In this document: in pieces, positions 5,717 through 12,704 of the stretch
Numbering within the stretch: the first letter of the stretch is position 1
Layout: the number at the start of each line of letters is the position of its first letter
Notes under the pieces: model-generated
The model's input: the letters and a program-made list of their open reading frames with translations, nothing else
Database searches by the model: none
Told to the model about the DNA's origin: nothing
Made by a program: the position numbers and the translations under genes
Source of the DNA: CANKHA01 sp035699705
GTDB taxonomy: Bacteria; Pseudomonadota; Alphaproteobacteria; Rhizobiales; Xanthobacteraceae
Direction of reading: 5' to 3'
Length of the DNA stretch: 16,167 bases
NCBI GenBank assembly: GCA_035699705.1
Contig: DASSPI010000086.1
Location: 1-16,167 of the forward strand

Positions 5717-7000
5717 ATGTTGAAGAAAGAACAGAACGATCTGATCACCCGAACCGGACCGAATACAGCAATGGGCGATTTGTTTCGCCGCTATTGGATT
5801 CCCGCCCTCCTTGCCGAGGAGCTGCCGGCGAATGACTGTCCGCCGGTGCGCGTCAAGTTACTTTCCGAGCGCCTGGTCGCCTTTCGCGACAGCAAAGGCC
5901 GTCTGGGCCTGATCGATGAATTCTGTGCACACCGCGGCGCTTCGCTCTGGTTTGGGCGCAACGAAAAATGTGGACTGCGCTGCCCCTACCACGGCTGGAA
6001 GTTCGACGTTACCGGGCAGTGTGTCGAGGTCCCTTCCGAGCCGGTGGAAAGCAAGTTCGCCGATAAGATCAAGCTCAAGTCCTATCCGCTGGTCGAGCGC
6101 GGTGGCGTGTTGTGGACTTACATGGGTCCAATTGAACACCAGCCCCCGCTGCCGGAATGGGAATTCGCCACCGTGCCGCCGAAGCATCGTTTCATTTCCA
6201 AGCGGTTTCAGGAGTGTAATTACCTGCAGGCAATGGAAGGTGGTATCGATTCGAGCCACGTTTCGTTCCTGCACAGCGGCAACCTTGAATCCGATCCGCT
6301 GTTCAAAGGCGCCAAGGGCAACAAGTACAATCTCTCGGACATGCAGCCGCATTTCGAGGTCGTCGAAAGCCCCGGCGGACTCTACATCGGTGCCCGCCGC
6401 AACGCTGAAAATGGCAACTATTACTGGCGCATCACGCAGTGGGTCATGCCTTCCTTCACCATGGTGCCTCCGCGCGGCACCTACTCCGTGCATGGGCATT
6501 TCTGGATCCCGATCGACGACGAGAACTGCTGGGCTTGGAGCTACGACTATCACCCAACGCGCGAGCTGACGGATGCGGAAGTTGAAGCCATGAAGCAGGG
6601 CAAAGGCGTGCATGTGAAGCACGTCCCCGGCACCTATCGGCCGCTTGCCAACAAGGATAACGACTATCTGATGGACCGCGAAGCGCAGCGGCGGGGAACG
6701 ACCTATAGCGGCGTCGAGGGCATCGCTATACAGGACGGCTCACTGCAGGAAAGCATGGGGCCGATCGTCGACCGCACCAAGGAGAACCTCGTCTCCACCG
6801 ACAACGGCATCATCATGGCGCGTCATCGCCTGATGAGGGCAGCCAAGGAGCTCGCGAAGGGGGTTCGTCCCCCCGGTGTTGAACCTGCGCATCAGAAGGT
6901 GCGGTCAGCTTCAGTGATCCTGCCGGCGGATCAACCATTCAAAGACGCGGCACGTGAGGCCCTCACGGTTCGCAAGGGCGTGGCGCCGGCATCAGTGTAG
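5717..7000 (+). CDS. Rieske non-haem iron oxygenase, alpha subunit (phthalate-dioxygenase-like)
   Basis: The 427-residue product is the catalytic subunit of a ring-hydroxylating or demethylating oxygenase, which uses O2 and electrons from a separate reductase. The Rieske [2Fe-2S] ligands are C70-A-H72 and C89-P-Y-H92 ('CPYHGWKFDVTG'). The mononuclear iron site is in 'EGGIDSSHVSFLHSG', with H181 and H186 as histidine ligands and D178 as the bridging aspartate between the two metal centres. The C-terminal 'QESMGPIVDRTKENLVSTD' block is typical of phthalate 4,5-dioxygenase-like oxygenases. No reductase or ferredoxin gene is adjacent, so electrons must come from elsewhere. The substrate is unknown. 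GAGGGA lies upstream of the ATG inside a short dyad (5701-5713), a FNR box is at 5638-5651, and a terminator follows at 7023-7050. An O2-using enzyme behind a low-oxygen regulator box is unusual. Confidence 0.93.
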   Translation: MLKKEQNDLITRTGPNTAMGDLFRRYWIPALLAEELPANDCPPVRVKLLSERLVAFRDSKGRLGLIDEFCAHRGASLWFGRNEKCGLRCPYHGWKFDVTGQCVEVPSEPVESKFADKIKLKSYPLVERGGVLWTYMGPIEHQPPLPEWEFATVPPKHRFISKRFQECNYLQAMEGGIDSSHVSFLHSGNLESDPLFKGAKGNKYNLSDMQPHFEVVESPGGLYIGARRNAENGNYYWRITQWVMPSFTMVPPRGTYSVHGHFWIPIDDENCWAWSYDYHPTRELTDAEVEAMKQGKGVHVKHVPGTYRPLANKDNDYLMDREAQRRGTTYSGVEGIAIQDGSLQESMGPIVDRTKENLVSTDNGIIMARHRLMRAAKELAKGVRPPGVEPAHQKVRSASVILPADQPFKDAAREALTVRKGVAPASV

Positions 7001-7022
7001 CGACCTTCGAGAGAATGAAAGC

Positions 7023-7050
7023 AGCCTGGGCTGAGGCTCAGGCTACTTTT
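7023..7050 (+). terminator. Rho-independent terminator after the Rieske gene
   Basis: AGCCTGGGC (7023-7031), loop TGAG, GCTCAGGCT (7036-7044) forms a 9-bp stem with one G-U pair, followed by ACTTTT. It starts 23 bases after the Rieske stop codon and shortly before the end of the convergent acetyltransferase gene. Confidence 0.75.
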
Positions 7051-7071
7051 CCTTGGGAACAGTGGCGTCGG

Positions 7072-7611
7072 CTAAGTGAGCGCCAACGTTACGCGCTTTA
7101 CCCCGCGCTCTTCTGCATCGTCGACGATGCTGAAGCCGAATTCGCTACACATTTTCAGCATGACGGCGTTCTCGGCAAGCACGAGACCGTGAATCTGGCG
7201 CAGGCCGATCGCTCGGGCATATTCCACAAGCCGGGTCATCAACAGCCAACCAAGGCCCAGTCCCTTCAGCCGGGAACGCACCAGGATGGCGTATTCTCCA
7301 TCCGATCCATCTTCATAATGTAGACGCGCGACGCCCAACAGCTTGCCGGTACCTTCATCAAGAGCGACGAAGGCGGCGGCTCGCGCCGGGTCAAGCTGGG
7401 TCAGCTGCCCGATCAGCTCGCGGCGCAGCTCGCGCATGGGTCCCAGGAAGCGCAGACGCATATCCTCGGCGGTCACTTCAGCCAGGAAATCGGGATAGAG
7501 GGCGGCATCGGCCGGCGTTAGCATGCGAACAAAAATGCGTAATCCGTTGCGCAAACGGTCGTGGCGGTCCCATTCACTCATGTCCGGACCGGTCGGCACC
7601 TGTTGCATGAA
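7072..7611 (-). CDS. GNAT N-acetyltransferase, Pat-like catalytic domain alone
   Basis: The 179-residue product matches the C-terminal acetyltransferase domain of Pat/YfiQ-type protein lysine acetyltransferases. The early 'LRIFVRMLTPADAALYPDFLAEVTAEDMRLRFLGP' region gives the family's R-P-x-x-P-x-D and 'S-P-E-D-R-x-R-F-F-G-P' pattern in altered form. 'GVARLHYE' and the acetyl-CoA loop 'VRSRLKGLGLGWLLM' follow (R/Q-x-x-G-x-G/A variant K-G-L-G-L-G), then 'LAENAVMLKMCSEFGF'. It lacks the large N-terminal CoA-binding half of Pat, so it is a stand-alone GNAT. Its target may be a protein lysine or a small amine. The ATG at 7611 has AGAGGA at the right distance; an ATG at 7584 is possible. The FNR box at 7646-7659 is too close to use in class II geometry for this gene. 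Confidence 0.88.
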   Translation of the reverse strand, partial: FMQQVPTGPDMSEWDRHDRLRNGLRIFVRMLTPADAALYPDFLAEVTAEDMRLRFLGPMRELRRELIGQLTQLDPARAAAFVALDEGTGKLLGVARLHYEDGSDGEYAILVRSRLKGLGLGWLLMTRLVEYARAIGLRQIHGLVLAENAVMLKMCSEFGFSIVDDAEERGVKRVTLALT

Positions 7612-7645
7612 TTCCTCTTCGAAAAACCGGCCGCAACCGTGGAAT

Positions 7646-7659
7646 TTGATCCGAATCAA
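7646..7659. promoter_or_regulatory. FNR/FixK box upstream of the 134-residue protein gene
   Basis: TTGAT-CCGA-ATCAA is a perfect FNR/FixK consensus in the divergent gap between the GNAT gene (minus) and the gene at 7734 (plus). Its centre is 81 bases before the ATG at 7734. On the minus side the -41.5 spacing would put the start on the GNAT initiation codon, so the plus-strand gene is the likelier target. No strong -10 is visible. Confidence 0.78.
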
Positions 7660-7733
7660 AAAGATTGAGCCGATAAGGAGCGACAAGAAGACAGCAGATT
7701 TTTACTCTCTACGGCGCAAGCAAGGAGCTTAGT

Positions 7734-8138
7734 ATGAGCCAGCATTCGCAGCCCACGGTGAAATTAGCGCTTCCTCGCCAGTTTCGCGAGATCAGGCTCG
7801 AATTGGCGCGCGAGCCCGACCACCCGGCGGGCAGCCGGCAGCATGGCTATCGTTTGATCGCGCCGCTGGATGCCGAAGGCCACATTGACGTCCATTTGTG
7901 GGAACTCCACCGTGTGGCGTGCCGGGTCGTGCGCTTCCGGCCTGGCGAGGACGACGAGGTCGGCCATCTCATCCGCCGGGGAGCCCATTGGGTTTTCCAC
8001 TATGACATCATGGGCAGCGATGATGACGAGAGCGGCTATCGGTTTTCCGATGAACGATTCGTGGTGGGTGAATATGTTTCCATTCATGAGGTAGAGGGGC
8101 TTCGAACGTTCCAGGTGACATCGGTCGAACACCTCTAG
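7734..8138 (+). CDS. Conserved-looking 134-residue protein of unknown function
   Basis: I do not recognise a family. The product is a soluble, acidic protein rich in Asp, Glu, His and Arg, with no signal peptide or membrane segment. It has a beta-rich pattern: 'FREIRLELAREPDHPAGS', then 'GYRLIAPLDAEGHIDV', then 'HRVACRVVRFRPGED' and a run of aromatic and acidic residues 'HYDIMGSDDDESGYRFSDERF'. A C-terminal 'FVVGEYVSIHEVEGLRTFQVTSVEHL' closes it. Codon use matches the neighbours and AAGGAG lies 7-8 bases upstream of the ATG, so it is a genuine gene. The FNR box at 7646-7659 suggests low-oxygen induction. A single cysteine makes metal binding through thiols unlikely; the His/Asp clusters could bind a metal, but that is speculation. 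Confidence 0.8.
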   Translation: MSQHSQPTVKLALPRQFREIRLELAREPDHPAGSRQHGYRLIAPLDAEGHIDVHLWELHRVACRVVRFRPGEDDEVGHLIRRGAHWVFHYDIMGSDDDESGYRFSDERFVVGEYVSIHEVEGLRTFQVTSVEHL

Positions 8139-8286
8139 CCAAGGGCGGCACCCGAGCTCCGGCGAGCGACACAAATCGCTCTCCGAAGTCGTTGTGGGCA
8201 TGACATTTAGGGATCCTACCAACAGGAACGACGTGGCCTCGTTCAATGACGTGCCGCGTCTGACCCCTCACAGCTGAGAAACCAGG

Positions 8287-8466
8287 TCACGCCGCGTCGC
8301 GGTGCTCGACGATTGCCGATGCCGGCTGGGACTTCGCCTGCTCCGCTTTGCTTGCCCGAGCGCGCCGCGCTTGCTGGCTGGCATAATCGCCATACGCCAA
8401 CACGCCGGCGAACAAAAGAAACGCCGTTACGATCAAACTCACGATAATGATGCTGGTGACGGCCAT
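8287..8466 (-). CDS. 59-residue single-pass membrane peptide
   Basis: This short gene reads ATG at 8464-8466 to TGA at 8287-8289. The product starts M-A-V-T-S, followed by one membrane segment at about residues 5-25 ('SIIIVSLIVTAFLLFAGVLA'), then a basic, Ala/Gln/Lys-rich cytoplasmic or periplasmic tail ('YASQQARRARASKAEQ' and on to 'EHRDAA'). GGAGGG sits 7 bases before the ATG. The palindromic TTGAC-N4-GTCAA site at 8522-8535 lies 62 bases upstream at a usable distance, with an AT-rich stretch (8492-8498) near the expected -10. The layout resembles small subunits or assembly peptides of membrane respiratory complexes, but no family is recognised. A longer open frame on the same strand (8243-8617) is out of frame with this one and has no such features. 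Confidence 0.72.
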   Translation of the reverse strand: MAVTSIIIVSLIVTAFLLFAGVLAYGDYASQQARRARASKAEQAKSQPASAIVEHRDAA

Positions 8467-8521
8467 GGCTCAATCCCTCCGAATAGGTAGAGATATTTTG
8501 CCGGCACACGCCGCGACCGCT

Positions 8522-8535
8522 TTGACATGTGTCAA
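8522..8535. promoter_or_regulatory. FNR/FixK-family box (TTGAC-N4-GTCAA) upstream of the small membrane peptide
   Basis: TTGAC-ATGT-GTCAA lies inside a 16-base dyad, TTTGACA-TG-TGTCAAA (8521-8536). It fits the wider FixK/Dnr/NnrR consensus TTG(A/C)-N6-(T/G)CAA rather than strict FNR. Its centre (8528.5) predicts a minus-strand start near 8487, 21 bases before the peptide's ATG. Confidence 0.65.
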
Positions 8536-8549
8536 AAGCCTGAATAGGT

Positions 8550-8579
8550 CCGGCGGGGCGGCAAATGCCGCCCCGCCGG
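8550..8579 (-). terminator. Strong hairpin after the DUF305 gene
   Basis: CCGGCGGGGCGGC, loop AAAT, GCCGCCCCGCCGG forms a perfect 13-bp stem 13 bases beyond the DUF305 stop codon. There is no immediate T-run on the minus strand (a TTTT occurs about 13 bases later, at the edge of the box at 8522). It should separate DUF305 transcription from the promoter of the next gene. Confidence 0.65.
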
Positions 8580-8592
8580 TACCGAACAACGG

Positions 8593-9105
8593 TTATTGCC
8601 CGTTCTTCTTGAGCCAATCATTCATCTGGGCGATCTCGGTTTCCTGCGCCCTGATGATCGATTCGGCGAGTTTCTTCACCTCAGGATCCTTGCCGAAGGC
8701 GAGCACGGTCTTGGCCATGTCGACCGCGCCTGCGTGATGCGGGATCATCCCTTTCACGAAGTCGACGTCGGCATTGCCCGTGTAGGCGATATCCATGGCG
8801 CCGTGCATCTTCATGCTGACGCCATGAAAGGCCAGGCTGGACGGCCCGCTGTCGCCTTTCGGTTGCATGCTCTGTGAGCCTGACATGCTGCCGTGCTTGC
8901 CGCCCTGCATCATGCCGCTTTGCATCATGCTGCCATGCATCATTCCGCCATGCATGTTGCCATGCATGGCACCTTGGCCCGTCGTCGTACCGTGCTGTGA
9001 ATGCATGGACGAGTCGCTACCCTGGCCATGTTGCATTTGGGCATAAGCCGCCGCGGACACGAGCGTGAGCCCTGCCACGGCTAAAGCAATGGTCGTTTTC
9101 TTCAT
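8593..9105 (-). CDS. Exported DUF305 protein with a Met/His-rich linker
   Basis: The 170-residue product has a Sec signal peptide (MKKTTIALAVAGLTLVSAAAYA, cleavage near residue 22). A low-complexity segment at about residues 24-80 is made of M-H-G, M-M-H-G and M-M-Q-S-G repeats with many Met and His, then a DUF305 helical domain at about 108-168 has the hallmark 'FVKGMIPHHAGAVDMAK' (H123-H124) and ends 'EIAQMNDWLKKNG'. DUF305 proteins are ferritin-like four-helix proteins found with copper-handling genes. The Met/His-rich arm looks like a Cu(I)/Cu(II) or silver binding region. GGAG 8 bases before the ATG supports the start. The repeats are visible in the DNA as CATG/GCAT-rich sequence at 8886-9010. 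No copper-responsive operator was recognised. A role in periplasmic copper binding is inference. Confidence 0.9.
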   Translation of the reverse strand: MKKTTIALAVAGLTLVSAAAYAQMQHGQGSDSSMHSQHGTTTGQGAMHGNMHGGMMHGSMMQSGMMQGGKHGSMSGSQSMQPKGDSGPSSLAFHGVSMKMHGAMDIAYTGNADVDFVKGMIPHHAGAVDMAKTVLAFGKDPEVKKLAESIIRAQETEIAQMNDWLKKNGQ

Positions 9106-9141
9106 TTGATCACTCCAAGTCTAATGGTTCCCGGCGTCACC

Positions 9142-9154
9142 TCACGCTGCGTGA
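9142..9154. repeat. Short inverted repeat upstream of the DUF305 gene
   Basis: TCACG-CTG-CGTGA is a 13-base dyad about 37 bases before the DUF305 ATG and 36 bases after the stop of the His-rich gene. It could be an operator for DUF305 or part of a weak terminator for the upstream gene. Confidence 0.35.
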
Positions 9155-9189
9155 AGTGTCAACGCCGATCGAATTTCGATGTTCGTCGA

Positions 9190-9591
9190 TCAGACTTGGA
9201 TTCGGGGAGGTGGAACAACAGGGTCGAGGTGCACGGGTATCATCGCGGTCGCAATCGCGGGCGACAGTATCGCGATCGGCCGGGTACTCGCGGCCGGCGC
9301 AAGCGGCGCAACTGAATCCAACACGATAAAGCAGCCGACGCCGTAGCATGATGGAGCCGAGTCCGGCACGGCAGGAATGGATTGCTGCTGGAGATCGGCG
9401 TGGTGATGATGATGAGCGGCGGCATGGCTGCCGGCCTTAACCGCATGGTGTGCAGCAACCATCGCGTGGTGAGCAGCAGCCGGGTTGCCCTTTGCCAAGG
9501 CCATCACCGTCCCGTGAAAAAGGGACATGAAGCCAAAAAGAATGGCCAGAGCCGCACGAACAATAACGTTGGCTGAACGGGCGCGTCGCAT
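9190..9591 (-). CDS. His-rich exported or membrane-anchored protein
   Basis: The product from the ATG at 9591 has 133 residues. A basic start (MRRARSANVIVR) leads into one hydrophobic segment at about 13-33, a signal peptide or anchor. A histidine-rich region follows at about 41-65 (H-H-A, then H-H-A, then five His in a row). A C82-Y-G-V-G-C87 pair comes next, and the C-terminus ends in P-V-V-P-P-P-R-I. The layout recalls DUF2946-type small proteins near metal-resistance genes, but I cannot assign it. It sits 84 bases upstream of the Met/His-rich DUF305 gene on the same strand, and both look metal-binding. The start lacks a Shine-Dalgarno; a GTG at 9639 would extend it by 16 residues, also without one. 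A FNR-like site lies at 9706-9719. Confidence 0.68.
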   Translation of the reverse strand: MRRARSANVIVRAALAILFGFMSLFHGTVMALAKGNPAAAHHAMVAAHHAVKAGSHAAAHHHHHADLQQQSIPAVPDSAPSCYGVGCFIVLDSVAPLAPAASTRPIAILSPAIATAMIPVHLDPVVPPPRIQV

Positions 9592-9705
9592 GTGAACTAT
9601 CTGGTATCGGGTTTGTGTCTTTGCCAAGACTCCGACCACCAGATGGACAAGAATTTAGGTTTCCCGCAGCGCCTTTGGCCAGGCGCCCGTAAATCGCGGG
9701 ATTGT

Positions 9706-9719
9706 TGAGCCAGATCAAT
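9706..9719. promoter_or_regulatory. FNR/FixK-like box upstream of the His-rich gene
   Basis: TTGAG-CCAG-ATCAA differs from the FNR consensus by one base in the left half and fits TTGA-N6-TCAA exactly. Its centre is 121 bases before the ATG at 9591, in the gap before the MFS gene ends. The long distance and lack of a clear -10 lower confidence. Confidence 0.5.
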
Positions 9720-9759
9720 GCACCGGCGGCATCCCCGGACCGTTTGATTTGTGCGGGTA

Positions 9760-11169
9760 TCAAACCTTCCGGCCGAACAGCGCGATCGCGGCGAGGGGCA
9801 GCAGCAGGCCGAGGCAAGCGGCTGTAATCAGCAGCGCGCCAAGGTCGGAATAGTCGCCGCGCTGAACGACGAAAAATTCATTCAGATATTTGGTCTGCAG
9901 TTGGGCTGCGACCAAGGCCATGTTCATCAGCGACGCCATGAGCGCGAACCAGGTCGCTCTTTGACCAGCGGGCGCATAAAAAGCGATCAGCGAAAGCAGC
10001 GGTATCATGCTGAGCTGCGCGAAAGGAGAAGTCGTGGCTGCGTCGATCACGGCAATGGCGCGCGCGCCGAACCCGAACGTTTCTTCCGTCCAGTGATGAA
10101 GTCCGTAGAAAAGACTGATATTGGGCAGCGACAAGATCGCGCCTGCGATCGCCAGCCACAGCAATACCCTGGTTACCGAATATTCCGTGAGCTGTTTGCT
10201 GAACATCCACATCGCCGCGATAGCGATAATCGCCGCGGTCTGGCGCAAAATCCCATAGAAAGCCTCGTCGAACTTCAACACATCCAGCGTCCACCAGAAA
10301 TAGCCGTCGCCAACGGACGGGGTGGCACGGAACGCGAAGATGATGATGCTGGCGGCGAGAATCGCCCGCCGCGTGGGTGGGTCGATCTCGCGGGTGACGA
10401 AGTACAGCATCGTGCAGATCACCAGCATGGACAGAACGAAGATGACTTCCTGCCCGAATGGCACGCCAGCGAAGGCGGTCGCGAGCACCGTAATTCCGAA
10501 TGCAATGCCGCCGCCGACGATGCGCCAGTCCAATGGCCGCCGCTCGCTGGTTTCCCCCGGGATGAGCAGGACGCCGATGGTTGAAATGACCGGGACAATG
10601 AGCCCGAGGAGAAACACCGTTTCGCGGGCAAGGAATTGCGCAAGCCACCCCGACATCCCCGCTACCGTCAGGATTCCGATACCGAGCGCGAGGCGTCCGA
10701 GCACCTGAACCATGCCCAGTTCGGCCCGAATATCCTCCTCCGGTCGCGGGTTGCCTGCGGCGTCGACGCGAGAAACGACTTCAGTCGACATGGCGTCGGC
10801 GACGACATCCTGGATCACGGTCCCGACCACGATCAGCATGGCGCCGAGAAGATAGAGCTGGTCGGGGCGGCCGAAGGGGACCCAGCCACCGGCGCTGCCG
10901 GCGAGCGTCAGCATGCCGCCAGCGGTGAATGCAGCGCCGATCAGGATATAGGCGCGCCGTTGCGACCCCCACAGCGGAACGCTGTCGACGAGCTGCCCGA
11001 ACACCATCTTCATGGTCCAAGGCAAGCTCAACCATACGCCAATGCCCGCCAGTTCCGCCGGACTGAGCGTGAGGCGCTCCTTGATCCACATGTCGCGCGT
11101 GACATCGATGATGCCCAAGGCGCCATAGGCAAAATAGACCAGGAGCAGCGGAACATATTGACTCCGCAT
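9760..11169 (-). CDS. BT1-like major facilitator family transporter
   Basis: From the ATG at 11169 the product has 469 residues and about 12 hydrophobic segments, beginning 'YVPLLLVYFAYGALGI'. The loop 'KMVFGQLVDSVPLWGSQRRAYILIG' is the MFS G-x-x-x-D-x-x-x-x-R-R signature in the form used by the BT1 (folate-biopterin transporter) family. 'RATPSVGDGYFWWTLDVLKF' is a second BT1-like block. BT1 proteins carry folates or pterins in protists and plants; bacterial substrates are mostly unknown. The start is uncertain. The frame stays open to a GTG at 11343, which would overlap the end of the MgtC-family gene by 28 bases, and a TTG at 11226 is also possible. None has a good Shine-Dalgarno. The gene follows the MgtC-family gene on the same strand and is probably co-transcribed with it. 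Confidence 0.85.
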   Translation of the reverse strand: MRSQYVPLLLVYFAYGALGIIDVTRDMWIKERLTLSPAELAGIGVWLSLPWTMKMVFGQLVDSVPLWGSQRRAYILIGAAFTAGGMLTLAGSAGGWVPFGRPDQLYLLGAMLIVVGTVIQDVVADAMSTEVVSRVDAAGNPRPEEDIRAELGMVQVLGRLALGIGILTVAGMSGWLAQFLARETVFLLGLIVPVISTIGVLLIPGETSERRPLDWRIVGGGIAFGITVLATAFAGVPFGQEVIFVLSMLVICTMLYFVTREIDPPTRRAILAASIIIFAFRATPSVGDGYFWWTLDVLKFDEAFYGILRQTAAIIAIAAMWMFSKQLTEYSVTRVLLWLAIAGAILSLPNISLFYGLHHWTEETFGFGARAIAVIDAATTSPFAQLSMIPLLSLIAFYAPAGQRATWFALMASLMNMALVAAQLQTKYLNEFFVVQRGDYSDLGALLITAACLGLLLPLAAIALFGRKV

Positions 11170-11315
11170 GGCCTGGATCGGCCGCAACAGATTGGCCAAT
11201 GATTGGGTGATCGGCTGACCGGTCAAGGACGGATACCTAAAGCAGAAGCGCGTAACAGCGCGTCTCGTGAGGGCAATGAGATAGACCGCCGCAGCATGCT
11301 TCTGCAGCAAGCTCC

Positions 11316-12602
11316 CTATTGATGCCACGCGAAGGTCACCCACAGTGCCGCAGCGCCCGTGATAATGCAGCCGAGCGCCATGAGCAAAACCTCTGCCGCA
11401 AAGCGGCCACGGCCGATAACAGCTCCGATGGCTGCTTTACTGACTGTATTCGACGCCACCGCGGCGATGATCGCCCATGCGGCCTCGCGGTTATTCAAGG
11501 TCTGTGGAGCAAGACGCGCCATTGCAATGGACACCGCATCGACGTCGGTTAGCCCCAGTGTCACCGCCCCAATGATGGCTCCGGTCGCGCCAAACCAATC
11601 ACCCAGGGCCTGGCTGAGCACGATGACGGCGCCAAGGAACAGCGCAAAGGCGACGACGGACCGTAACTCAAATGGATTGCGGAAATTGACCCTGTCGTTC
11701 GCTTGGTCGGGCCCCTGCCGGTAGATTGCCATCCCGGCAACACCTACGGCGGTAACCGCAGCGACGGCGAGAGTTGGCCCGATGAGCCAGAGCAAAGGCG
11801 CGTTCGCCACCGCAACGATAACCCCAGTTCGCACGAACATCACGGCATTGGCGAGAGCAACGCCGGCGGCCAGAAGGCGCGGCAGGCCCTCCCCTGCGGC
11901 CGCATGCCGCGCATTCGTGACCGTGACTGCCGTCGATGAGGCAAGTCCGCCCGCGGCACCGGCAAATAGAAGGCCGCGCTCAGCACCGAAATATTTGACC
12001 GCAGCGTAACCGACGAATGATATGCCGGCCAACGTGATAGCAATCAGCCACACCTGACGCGGATTGACCCCGCCTAACGCCTCGACGGGATCATCGGGTA
12101 CGATGGGCAAAACCACAAACGTCATCGCGAGCAGCACCAGCCCCGAGCGCAATTCCGGCCAGGTGATATTCTTCACCCAGCCGTGGAGAGGCTCGCGCAG
12201 CGCCAACGTCGCTGCGGTTGCCACCGTAAGAGCGGCTGCAAGACGGATGTCGCCGACGATGGAATAGGCCCCAAGCGCGAAGGTCAATATCGCCGCGACG
12301 GCAGTCGTTGCCGAGAAGCTTTTCTCTGCACGATTTTCCTCTACGAAGAATGTCATCATTACCACCGAATAGGCGGCAAAGCCCAATCCAATGATGATTC
12401 CGCCGGCGACCGTCATGCCTCCGGCGGCATGTCCTAGACTTGCAACCACCGCTCCCAGCAAGGCGGAAATCGCGAAGGTTCTAATTCCGGCAGTGCGACT
12501 GCCCGGCGCATTGTCTCGTTGCCGCCAACCGCGTTCAAGGCCGATCAACAGCCCGATACCAAGCGCCAGCGCGTAACGGGTCACGAACTCCTCAAAGTCC
12601 AA
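11316..12602 (-). CDS. MgtC/SapB family membrane protein with DUF4010 domain
   Basis: The 428-residue product starts with an MgtC/SapB domain (about residues 5-140) whose signature is 'ALGIGLLIGLERGWRQR' plus 'GIRTFAISALLGAVVASLG'. A DUF4010 membrane domain follows at about 180-405 with 'GLASSTAVTVTNAR' and 'LTDVDAVSIAMARLA'. There are about 12 hydrophobic segments. MgtC proteins are linked to growth at low magnesium and to control of the F-type ATPase; DUF4010 members have no settled function. The start is TTG at 12602, supported by AAGGAGG five to seven bases before it. The 5' end and leader of this gene are present a second time, decayed, at about 15085-15257. The MFS gene follows on the same strand. 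Confidence 0.92.
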   Translation of the reverse strand: MDFEEFVTRYALALGIGLLIGLERGWRQRDNAPGSRTAGIRTFAISALLGAVVASLGHAAGGMTVAGGIIIGLGFAAYSVVMMTFFVEENRAEKSFSATTAVAAILTFALGAYSIVGDIRLAAALTVATAATLALREPLHGWVKNITWPELRSGLVLLAMTFVVLPIVPDDPVEALGGVNPRQVWLIAITLAGISFVGYAAVKYFGAERGLLFAGAAGGLASSTAVTVTNARHAAAGEGLPRLLAAGVALANAVMFVRTGVIVAVANAPLLWLIGPTLAVAAVTAVGVAGMAIYRQGPDQANDRVNFRNPFELRSVVAFALFLGAVIVLSQALGDWFGATGAIIGAVTLGLTDVDAVSIAMARLAPQTLNNREAAWAIIAAVASNTVSKAAIGAVIGRGRFAAEVLLMALGCIITGAAALWVTFAWHQ

Positions 12603-12704
12603 GTCGACCTCCTTCGCCTACCCTACCGCGGCCATCATCCTGCAACCCTAACCAAACCCCGGAAAAGCCGACATCAGGGAGCCCGCGAGCACACCGATTT
12701 TAAC

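Noticed and set aside
5858..6622. 254-residue open frame on the minus strand
   Set aside because: It is antisense to the Rieske oxygenase gene, whose metal-binding motifs are intact in the plus-strand frame. No Shine-Dalgarno or family motif was seen.
8139..8286. Gap between the convergent 134-residue protein and the small membrane peptide
   Set aside because: I looked for a bidirectional terminator or small RNA and found no convincing stem or promoter.
8243..8617. 124-residue open frame on the minus strand
   Set aside because: It covers a FixK-type site, a strong hairpin and the 59-residue membrane peptide gene in a different frame. The peptide has the Shine-Dalgarno and membrane segment; this frame has neither.
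8886..9010. Short CATG/GCAT-rich repeats suggesting a repeat array
   Set aside because: They are the codons of the Met/His-rich linker in the DUF305 protein. They have no constant repeat-spacer structure and are not a CRISPR.
9742..9765. Inverted repeat GTTTGAT-N10-ATCAAAC at the end of the MFS gene
   Set aside because: Its halves resemble FNR half-sites but the spacing is 10 instead of 4, and as a terminator the stem is AT-rich with no T-run after it.
9751..10584. 277-residue open frame on the plus strand
   Set aside because: It is antisense to the MFS transporter and has the Arg/Gln/Asp-rich low-complexity look of a shadow frame in GC-rich DNA.
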